NCBI GenBank assembly: GCA_036939975.1
Contig: JALLPB010001184.1
Location: 1 to 16,137 of the forward strand
Source of the DNA: Cyclostephanos tholiformis
Taxonomy: Eukaryota; Bacillariophyta; Thalassiosirophyceae; Thalassiosirales; Thalassiosiraceae
DNA length: 16,137 nucleotides
Reading direction: 5' to 3'
The position numbers and the translations under genes were made by a program. This document shows, in pieces, positions 1-6,918 of this stretch; position 1 is the stretch's first letter; every line of letters begins with the position of its first letter. A model generated the notes under the pieces. The model saw nothing but the letters and a program-made list of their open reading frames with translations, made no database searches and was not told where the DNA came from.

Positions 1-109
1 ATAGTTTCACACTACAAAAATATGAAATCATACTTAAACTAGGTATGAATCCGTAATATAACTAAGAATTCTATCTTTCTAAGTAGGGAAAAACTGGAGA
101 ATGCCTTAA

Positions 110-199
110 TATAGAGCTTTGACCCATGATAATGCCTCACCAACATTTTTTCCATCCAAAATGCCATGCCACGAGATGTGACAGGCTAAATACCAGGTG
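110..199 (+). repeat. Left terminal inverted repeat
   Basis: It pairs with 2100-2188 in reverse complement. The best stretches are TATAGA, GACCC, ATGCCTCAC, CCAAAATGCC and TGTGACAGGCTAAATACC, separated by small gaps. The extent was judged by eye, so the edges are accurate to a few bases. Confidence 0.75.
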
Positions 200-329
200 C
201 GAAGTTTTTTACGAGAAACACATTTTTGATTTCCATCCTCTGTGCCTCACCGTATCGCTAAAGTTTCATCGTTCTGTCTTGTTTTTTCCTTTTATCTTTT
301 TTGCCTCGCCCAAGATTATGCGGCCATCT

Positions 330-810
330 CTATTACCTCACTCATTCAAACAATAATCCCCAATACCTCACCTAACTCAACATTAATCCCCAGGACGTCA
401 CCTAACTATGCACCAATCCCCAAAGCCTCACCCAATTTTTGTGTTAATCCCCAGTACCTCACCCAAATATACACCAATCCCCTGCACCTCACCCAATTTT
501 TTAAGTAATCCCCAGTACCTCACCTAAATATACACCAATCCCCAGTACCTCACTCGATTTTTGTTTTAATTCCCATTACCTCACTTAAATATACACCAAT
601 CCCCAATAACTCACTCGATTTATGTTTTAATCCCCATTACCTCACTTAATGAAACAATAATCCCCAATACCTCACTCATTTATTTTTGTAATTGTAAATG
701 CCTCACCTGATTTTTGTATTCATCCATAATGCCTCATGAGGTATTATGGATTATCTATACTGTACATACCATTTGTATACCATTATCCATAATACCTCAC
801 GATGTATTTT
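330..810 (+). repeat. Left subterminal tandem array, ~30.5-bp unit
   Basis: CTCA (once GTCA, at 397) occurs at 337, 367, 397, 427, 458, 488, 519, 549, 580, 610, 641, 671, 702 and 733, a spacing of 30 or 31 throughout. A further CCTCAC lies near 797, and isolated outer copies lie at 135 and 245. The unit reads roughly TAATCCCCAGTACCTCACCY followed by an A/T-rich spacer. In the middle of the array two spacer types alternate (AAATATACACC and GATTTTTGTTTT), giving a 61-bp higher-order period. Innermost units read TCCATAATGCCTCA, which is also the right-array consensus. Confidence 0.85.
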
Positions 811-886
811 CGATCATCTTGTACACCTTGACACGTGTCTACATATCTACTCGATCACATCAAGGGGTATCATAATCCCAACCAGA

Positions 887-1371
887 ATGGTGCGGACTCA
901 AACAATGGCAAGAGCTGATCCCGTCACCCCTCCCCCTCCTCGGCATGACGAAGGTCAGGAGATTTCAAATATGTCCCCCACCCCCCCCCCACCCGTCCCC
1001 TGCAACGGACCCTCTTTCATCACCGATGCAGCATGAGCATGACCATAGTCGTAAGACCAAATTTCGTCGGATTGCAAATATTTCTGATTTCACTCGCTTC
1101 CGTTTGCGTCAATGCATACAGAAGATATATGAGATGTCAATGGAGGTCGTAGAGGGATATTCCACATTTTATTACGACAAATACAGCAAACCGTTGCCTC
1201 AGGAGACAGTTGACAAAATAATGCTTTTATATCATAATCGGATTGAGCATCAATGCAATGAAGTTGGGCTTACTGTCAAAGAAGAGGAGCAGTGGGATCC
1301 TGAGGATGCAGACATTGATGTTAAGAATCTTTCTGATTCTGGAGAAGAATCAGAGGAACATGACTCTGATG
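887..1371 (+). pseudogene. Left inward coding stretch of the element, unknown protein, frameshifted and truncated
   Basis: Seen: an ATG at 887 opens a proline-rich N-terminus (starts MVRTQTMARADP). It stays open into a C-rich run near 971-1000, after which the protein-like frame is the one used by the ATG at 945. That frame continues with a basic patch (RKTKFRRIANISDFTRFRLR), a mixed helix-like middle and an acidic tail (SGEESEEHDSDD). Beyond about 1372 the frame translates into valine/isoleucine repeats, which are the antisense of GAY codons of the opposing stretch, so real coding probably ends there. Known: nothing; I recognise no family. Inference: this is the 5' part of an element-encoded gene whose remainder was lost. 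The frame change in the C run could be a real mutation or a base-calling error. Confidence 0.4.
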
Positions 1372-1372
1372 A

Positions 1373-1748
1373 CGTTGTCATCGATGCCTTTGTAATCTTC
1401 GTCGTTATGGTCATTGACGTTATTGTTGTCATGGTTATCATTGTCGCAATAATTGTCGTTGTCGTCATTATCGACGTTCTCGTCGGAGGAAGAATTCACA
1501 TCAGGAGGAGTCTTCGACAGTTCCACATTACGTTGCATGGGAGGAAGAGTTGGAATGGTGATGGCAGTTGACTTTTTGGATCGTGTTGCCACAGATGCAG
1601 TGGAGAATGGAGAGGAAACATCCTTTGTCACACGAGGGGGGGTAGTGGCTGTGTTGATACTGGGCAATTTACTCCTTAGTTGATATCGCTTGCATTGGGA
1701 GACCTTGCCATCGTCCAAGGATGGGTGTGTTCGGCAAGTTTTCACCAT
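1373..1748 (-). pseudogene. Right inward coding stretch of the element, basic N-terminus and Asp/Asn-rich tail, truncated
   Basis: Seen: an ATG at 1746-1748 opens about 120 residues. The first third is basic (MVKTCRTHPSLDDGKVSQCK), the middle is Ser/Thr/Pro-rich, and the end is a long Asp/Asn-rich run. The frame then passes into the antisense of the left coding stretch and stops near 1350. Its start, MVKT, resembles the MVRT start of the opposing stretch. It lies inside the right subterminal array, mirroring the left half. I recognise no domain. Inference: this is the 5' end of a second, convergent gene of the parent element, joined to the first by an internal deletion. Low-complexity Asp/Asn runs also occur by chance opposite GAY repeats, so coding status is uncertain. 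Confidence 0.4.
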
Positions 1749-1819
1749 CTATTCCGTGAAGTGAAGCTATTTGGATGGAGTTTTTGTTCTTTGAACGTAT
1801 ATTATGAATGGAATATATA

Positions 1820-2080
1820 AATCAAGTGAGGTATAGAGGATGTGACGGCTCAGTTCAACATCGCCAAAAAAAATCGTGAGAAAACCACAAAGAAAGAATC
1901 ACTAAGGGGAGGCATTTAGGATGGATGTTTTGAGAAATCGAGACACGAGCCTGTCACAGTATAACGGGTGAGGCAATATGGATGAGAAAAATATTCAAGT
2001 GAGGCATTATGGATTAACTTTTCTGTAAGTGAGGCATTATGGATTAGACATTTGAACAAGTGAGGCATTATGGATGAGAT
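1820..2080 (-). repeat. Right subterminal tandem array, inverted relative to the left array
   Basis: GTGAG occurs at 1968, 1999, 2029 and 2060 (spacing 31, 30, 31), with looser copies near 1826 and 1907 and one in the terminal repeat at 2158. The best unit is AAGTGAGGCATTATGGATTA, the reverse complement of the TCCATAATGCCTCA form at the inner end of the left array. It has the same period as the left array but fewer copies. Confidence 0.85.
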
Positions 2081-2099
2081 TACGAGAAAGTGTGTATGT

Positions 2100-2188
2100 C
2101 ACTGGGTATTTAGCCTGTCACATTGCTTGGCGTGGCATTTTGGAAAAAAAATTCACAGTGAGGCATAATCAAGGGTCGAACGTCTATA
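2100..2188 (-). repeat. Right terminal inverted repeat
   Basis: It is the reverse complement partner of 110-199. The GGTATTTAGCCTGTCACA block and the GGCATTTTGG block are the clearest matches. Confidence 0.75.
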
Positions 2189-2407
2189 TGTAAGAAATAG
2201 TCTATTAGGATGTGAAAGAGTCAATGGCCGTGGCTGCATTGGTCACCATTGTTGAGGACGATGGCCCATGCTATTTAGTCAACTAAGTAGTGTTAGGTCT
2301 TAAAAGTAATATTATGGCAATGGCAACATGGTTGTCACCGCACTCCTGTGGTAAGCTTTTGGCTTGACACCTATGCAAAGCTTTTTGTCAGAAAGAGCAC
2401 GTGCCTC

Positions 2408-2608
2408 TGCTAACATCAGTCGATTTTGTACGATCCTTTTGGGTACAATCTATGTACAAGAGTCAGATGGTTATCTAAATTGAGTAGCCGGATTGAATCG
2501 GGTTTCTCGCCCGATTCTTTCTCACATATATACTCCGATATACTCCGATGGCGGGAGATTCCCCCCGAGGTACTCGGCGTATCGTACGCCCGTGGGCGTA
2601 TTCTTTCA
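2408..2608 (-). repeat. Probable 3' LTR of the copia element
   Basis: Reading on the minus strand, the LTR begins TGAAAGAATACGCCC directly after a purine-rich GAGGGGAC and may end ..GATGTTAGCA. It contains a GC-rich near-palindrome (ACGCCCACGGGCGT, 2590-2603), a repeated CGGAGTATAT with a TATATA core, and a hairpin with an 8-bp stem and 7-nt loop (2495-2517). The left edge rests only on a TG..CA ending and is tentative. The second LTR that would prove it is absent. Confidence 0.6.
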
Positions 2609-2619
2609 GTCCCCTCAAG
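2609..2619 (-). other. Polypurine tract of the copia element
   Basis: The minus-strand sequence GAGGGGA lies immediately before the TG that starts the LTR. This is where copia elements prime plus-strand DNA synthesis. Confidence 0.6.
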
Positions 2620-2693
2620 ATCGGTCCGGTGATCAAGAGGCATCGGGGCGGTCATGCCGGTCAAAAAGAATAATGAAGAACTATCAGAAGAAT

Positions 2694-5600
2694 TTACGGG
2701 AAGTCATCATAAAGGTCATACAGGACATTTCCCAGAAGTCATTGGCGCTTAGCACCAAAGGTACATTTGGTCAGAGGGTCAGCCAGATTTTCTCCGGTAC
2801 CGGAGTGAGTGACACGTGACTTGCCCATAGCCACCAATTCATGTATGGTGTGGTAACAAATTGAGTGAGACTTATTCTTCAGGGTCGATTCCAGTACAGA
2901 GGAATTGGTCACTTGGGATTTATTATCCCCGTAGATGAAACTGGGGCTGGTCAAAGGTACACTCATCATACGGAGCTTATAACGCAGTCCCCTCAGCACT
3001 TTGATCCCATGTTTCATGGCGACAAATTCAGCACCAAAGATGGAAGTCTCGATGGTCGGCTGCTGCTTGGAAATCCATTGGATAAGAGCCAAGTTGCAGA
3101 AGATCAGGTTTCCCTTCGAGAACGACGGGTACACTTGCAACCAGCATGGTCGCTGTCACACATCATGCAAATTTCAACTTCCTTTCCCAGGGGTTCTGGC
3201 ATGTCATGCGGAATTGCTTCTGACACATCACCGTAGAACTCAGTCCAGTCATATTGGGGAAAGTCACTCTCATTAATGAGAGGGTAAGTCGGGTCAAATA
3301 TAAGTCAAGAATTGTGCTTTTGCTTCAGGTACCCCATTATGTGGAGTGCAGCCTCAAGGTGGCCTTCGCGAGGAAGGGTGAGATACGAGGATAACATGGA
3401 GACCTCAACCACAATGTCAATGTGGCCAATCTCCACCATCCAGTGCATGACACCAATGAGGTGCTGGAAGAAGGAAGAGAATTTGGGGTCAAGTGGGTTG
3501 GTCACGTCCCTGTCGGTACAGTATTTCTCGGGATACAGATTAGCAGCTTTTGCTGGAATCGTAAATGTTCCCCCCAGTTTCTTGGTCAGGTGAGTCTGGC
3601 AATTTTGGACAGCCTGGTTCACATACTTGGAGGGACTCGGTCCCCAAGCCCAGACACTATTGGGAAGTTGGGTCTCCCTCAGTTTTGCACCAAGGTAAAT
3701 GTCAGGGTCTCCCACCGAAGTGGGTTTAAGGGGTAGACACTTATTGATCCGGTCAAGGATCGACATGACATCATGATGTATACAAAGGATATCATCTACG
3801 TACACCAGTATGTAGGCATAATACCGCACGTTGTCATCTGGCCGGGTCTCAGCCTTATACCATAGGTCAGGGTCTGCTTTACACGATGTATAACCCATTT
3901 GCCGCATAAAAGAAGCAAGATGGGCTCAAAAGGCTGCACCCGCGCTTTTAAGTCCGTACAAAGCACGTACGATAATGGCACTTTGACCAGCCTCAGAACC
4001 GAATTCAGGGCCTAAGATAGTCCAAACCTTCTCCTTGCAAGGAGCGGTAATATAGGCATTAAGGACATCACCTGCCTTTACCTGGAAGTCATTCAGGGCC
4101 GCAAGCATGAGGGCGATGCGGACAGTCTCTCCGGTGGCACTTCAATATCCCCATAATCAGGATTGTGGTCAAAAATGTTGTCATCATAATGCTCGTACGT
4201 TGGGGTCAAGTCCTCCACAGGGAAATCTGCAGCAGTAGCAACAGACCCTATAGCGTTGAGGGCACTTGTGTCAAATGACTTTCGCATTTCGGCATGCACA
4301 GGGCAAACCCGCTCATCATCGGTCAACCGTCGCCGATCTGTAGACAAATTTCCCGTTGGATTCGAGGATCTTAGCGGTCAACACATATCCGATGTTGGTC
4401 GCAGGTCCAAGGTATCTGCCAAGAATGAGCTTGTCATCGGGAAAGGTTGGGGTATTGTCCCGGAACATGACCCAGTCGTACCAGCCAAACTCACTTATGT
4501 GGCTGATGTCGGCTGTACTGCCTGACATAATGGTCTCCGGTGTCTCACCGTGGTCTCATAGATATCATTGCAGGTGCAAGATCTGATTAGAGCCTCCAAC
4601 TCTAGGCAATGGTCCCAAAGGGCCTTTGGTGATTCGGTCTTGATCATCTTGTGGGATATGCCCCGTTTGAGCTCACGGATACATCCCTCCGTGGCCTGCT
4701 GCCATGGGGAATATGGCTAAGTCTGTCAGGGATGGCAATCAGCCTCACGCAACTTGCGTCTGAAATGTCCCAGGGTCTGTTCCTCGGAGTCATCAAGGAT
4801 CATAGTCAGGGGAACACCATCCCGGTGAAACAACAGGGACAGCGTCTCATGGGTCTCACTTTTCTTGGTCATAGGGAACGCCCGTGCCCACCCAAAGGAT
4901 GCGGCGTAGACCTGGGAATATTTATTCCCACGCTTGGAGGTCGTACCAGCAATCAGCGTGTCAGAGAACACGGGTTGAGGCATTCGCCTGTAGCGAAGCA
5001 TACGGTCATTGGTCGGGAATCTGCGTGAGAGCGTGGGGTTCATGCACATTCTAATGCCGCACTGGGTACGTGCCGGGGAAATCATCCACATGGGCACGTT
5101 CTTACGCAAGATGATGTGTCCATTCAACGTAGTGTCCGCGCTAGAGACAACAACATGAGAACTCAACACTTGGTGGAAATTACAGTCATGGAAGACATCG
5201 GCTGGGTCATCAGCATACAAATGAAATTCACTCACAACAAGGGTGGGTCCCCTGTTGGCGGCCTCACAAATGATTTGGCCGGTATGGTCGGTCATAGCTA
5301 GCTCTTGCTCAGCATAGGATGTGGTCTGCGGATCCCATGTGAGGGTTTCAGAAGTCAAGTGGAGTTGAGTAAATTGCCCACTGTGATATTCATCCGGCGC
5401 TGGTCTATTGTAGTCAAGGGTTATCAGGGCGTGCCTACCTAGAATACAAGTATCGGCATGAGAGTCAAGTTCTAGCGTGGTCTTGCTAATTGGGTCGCTA
5501 CATTTAAGCGCTACGTTGCTCACAGTGCACTGAAGGTCAATATGAAGTCATACAGTCCTAATGGCATTAACAGCCCGTGGGGATGGTCAGTTCTCGATCT

Positions 5601-5881
5601 TGCGCTGGCGTCCACTTATGGCAGCGTTTCCCCTGTTCCGCCCCCATCCAGAGCTTCCGTCTTCTTCCCCGGGTTCTTCCATGGGAGCGTCGTCTGCTTC
5701 CTCACGGACCCGCTTGCCAATAGAGGCGGTCGATGTTGAAGCAACTGAGGCCCTTTTGCTCTTGTCCTGGCAAGCTGGGCCTTGCCCTGGGGTCTTGCCT
5801 GGGTTCCTGTTAGACCCGATCCGGCGCAAACCCGATGCGGATGAGGGGTTGGGGGAAGGGTAGGTCGAAGCGATTCAATTG
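2694..5881 (-). pseudogene. copia gag-pol polyprotein, multiply disrupted
   Basis: Segments in order of translation are as follows. A Ser/Pro/Gly-rich gag-to-protease linker lies at 5881-5524. The protease lies near 5460, with active-site ELDSHADTC. The integrase core extends to about 4640 and has acidic residues in FSDTLIAG, MILDDSEE and WQQATEG. The integrase C-terminal segment GWYDWVMFRD lies near 4490. The reverse transcriptase (4128-3305) carries VKAGDVLNAYI, ALYGLKSAG and the catalytic YVDD at 3791-3802. The RNase H part (3304-2694) carries SDHAGC, ETSIFGAEFVAMK and YGDNKS. In-frame stops on the minus strand are TGA at 5587, 5548, 4726, 3926, 3305 and 2739, and TAG at 4717. Frameshifts occur near 4540, 4330 and 3115. 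About 180-200 residues normally found between integrase and reverse transcriptase are missing at ~4128. It is certainly dead. Confidence 0.93.
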
Positions 5882-5886
5882 AATCG
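5871..5886. repeat. 16-bp perfect palindrome at the copia edge
   Basis: CGATTCAATTGAATCG is identical to its own reverse complement. It marks the change from GC-rich gag-like sequence to A/T-rich sequence and may lie near the truncation point. Confidence 0.6.
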
Positions 5887-5973
5887 ATAAACTGGTAGAG
5901 TAATAAATTAATTTATAGCTACTCTATTATTTACGATGTAATAAAATGTAACGCAATCGACGACGAATGCAAT

Positions 5974-6105
5974 GACCATGCCGACGGGGCAATACGGCGC
6001 GAGGCACATCGCCCGATGGAGCGTATCGGTGGCTTCATGTGAAGCCCCTAAACGCCGCCACCGGGCGAGTGCTCGCGCCGTATTGGCCCGGCGGACGCCA
6101 TGGTC
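5974..6105. repeat. Large imperfect GC-rich foldback
   Basis: The arms pair as GACCATG (5974-5980) with 6099-6105, CAATACGGCGCGAG (5990-6003, perfect) with 6072-6085, and TCGCCCGATGG (6009-6019) with 6058-6068 (one mismatch). Weaker pairing extends outward into CGACG and CGTCG. The apex itself contains the short hairpin GGCTTCATGTGAAGCC (6031-6046). The block is markedly GC-rich within A/T-rich surroundings. Confidence 0.85.
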
Positions 6106-6139
6106 ATCGCCGTCGCCGTTGGTCAAAACACAACACAAA

Positions 6140-6190
6140 ACACAACTTTTAGCTAGCGTTTATCGTACTTTTTAACTAGTAAAAGTTGTG
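6140..6190. repeat. Inverted repeat, 11-bp arms
   Basis: CACAACTTTTA (about 6140-6150) faces TAAAAGTTGTG (about 6180-6190), with some further weak pairing inward through CTAG. It directly follows the large foldback. Confidence 0.65.
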
Positions 6191-6270
6191 ATTTTCGTAA
6201 CCCGAAAGGGACCCCCTACTCACGTCATCGATGCGACAAGCGCTGTGCAAAAGTAGGATGCCACGATTGT

Positions 6271-6307
6271 AGCTGAAGACCTCAGCTAAATTTTGATGTC
6301 TTCAGCT
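6271..6307. repeat. Inverted repeat, 10-bp arms and 17-nt loop
   Basis: AGCTGAAGAC (6271-6280) is the exact reverse complement of GTCTTCAGCT (6298-6307). Confidence 0.7.
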
Positions 6308-6442
6308 GGCTTGGAGGACAAAAATTTGAGAAGTTGTAACACATTTACGAAGCCCTAAAAAAGTGGATGCAGATCTGCGTCCAAAGCGGTTAAGCTGTTA
6401 ATGTGTTTCTTATGCCCCGGCTTCTACGGTAGTTCAATGTGT

Positions 6443-6551
6443 GAACAAGTCAACACAACCATAAAATATGTCATGGCACCACTGGAAGTAGGCCCTGAAT
6501 TTGCCCCCAATTAGAAGGTCGGATTAAAGAGAGATTGGTGGAGAATTTACT
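6443..6551 (+). repeat. Direct repeat, copy A
   Basis: It matches 6656-6764 at a constant offset of 213 bp. Shared blocks include AACCATAAAAT, GGCACCACTGGAAGT, GGCCCTGAATTTGC, AATTAGAAGGTCGGATTAA and GAATTTACT. Differences are point changes, so this is an old duplication. Confidence 0.85.
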
Positions 6552-6623
6552 TTAGTAAATTTGAAATCGAAATTAGAAAAAAGTCAAATTACTTAAGTAT
6601 AATTCAAATCCCTTGCTTTCAAT

Positions 6624-6680
6624 ATTTTATGGTTGCAAGGACTAGTTTAATGTACGAACTAGTCCTTGCAACCATAAAAT
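6624..6680. repeat. Perfect 24-bp inverted repeat with a 9-nt loop
   Basis: The arm ATTTTATGGTTGCAAGGACT plus AGTT (6624-6647) is the exact reverse complement of 6657-6680, and the loop is TAATGTACG. The right arm is the start of direct-repeat copy B, so the left arm is a third, inverted partial copy of that repeat. Confidence 0.92.
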
Positions 6681-6764
6681 GTGTCTTGGCACCACTGGAA
6701 GTGGGCCCTGAATTTGCATTCAATTAGAAGGTCGGATTAATGAAAGACTTGCAGTGAATTTACT
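6656..6764 (+). repeat. Direct repeat, copy B
   Basis: It is the partner of 6443-6551. Its first ~25 bases form the right arm of the perfect inverted repeat. It ends about 155 bases before the methyltransferase start codon, so it may overlap that gene's promoter. Confidence 0.85.
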
Positions 6765-6918
6765 AAGCCAAATTCTTTATTTTCAGGAATTGGGTTGTCA
6801 ATTGAGGTCAAACGTACTGAATTCCCTACAGATTTCGCCTGGCCATTGACACCAACATTGTTTTTTGTTTTTTCCAAACCGTTCGCAACACCATTCAACT
6901 ACCTAGGTAGGTAAAACC

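Larger units (their letters stand above)
110..2188. mobile_element. Inverted-repeat element with opposed subterminal ~30-bp repeat arrays, probably non-autonomous
   Basis: Seen: the outer ~90 bases at each end are imperfect inverted copies. Both read TATAGA..GACCC, then an ATGCCTCAC block, then CCAAAATGCC, then TGTGACAGGCTAAATACC. Inside them, CCTCAC-type units repeat every 30-31 bp on the left, and the same unit in reverse orientation repeats with the same period on the right. Two inward-pointing coding stretches fill the middle. Known: several cut-and-paste transposons (for example Ac/Ds and En/Spm of plants) carry subterminal repeats that bind the transposase. Inference: this is a DNA transposon or foldback derivative with its centre deleted. 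No catalytic transposase domain is visible. I could not find a convincing target-site duplication: the left flank ends GCCTTAA and the right flank begins TGTAAG. The family is therefore unassigned. Confidence 0.7.
2408..5886 (-). mobile_element. Degenerate Ty1/copia LTR retrotransposon, 5'-truncated
   Basis: On the minus strand the order is gag tail, aspartic protease, integrase, reverse transcriptase, RNase H, polypurine tract and a probable 3' LTR. Integrase before reverse transcriptase is the copia order. No copy of the left-hand LTR is found at the right-hand side, so the 5' LTR, primer-binding site and most of gag are missing. The coding part ends near a 16-bp perfect palindrome (5871-5886), where base composition turns A/T-rich. 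Stops, frameshifts and an internal deletion make it non-functional. Without two LTRs no target duplication or insertion age can be read. Confidence 0.93.
5890..6918. other. Foldback-rich intergenic region upstream of the methyltransferase
   Basis: No protein gene is supported here: the short open frames fall inside hairpin sequence. It holds an A/T hairpin around TAAATTAATTTA (5896-5926), the large GC-rich foldback, two smaller inverted repeats, a direct repeat and a perfect 24-bp inverted repeat, listed separately. The last ~150 bases must include the promoter and 5' UTR of the methyltransferase gene. No clear TATA box is recognised. Confidence 0.6.

Noticed and set aside
101..120. Candidate TTA/TAA target duplication around the left-hand element
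   Set aside because: The flanking bases are TTA on the left and TAA on the right, which are reverse complements and not direct copies.
242..508. Open frame of 88 residues over the left repeat array
   Set aside because: Its sequence repeats with the 30-bp units (Pro/Asn/Thr-rich) and is a translation of the array.
330..810. Possible CRISPR array
   Set aside because: The ~30-bp period reflects one continuous degenerate unit. There are no identical repeats separated by unique spacers, no cas genes, and the context is eukaryotic.
5908..6138. Minus-strand open frame of 76 residues
   Set aside because: It lies across the large foldback and reads both hairpin arms. No motif is present.
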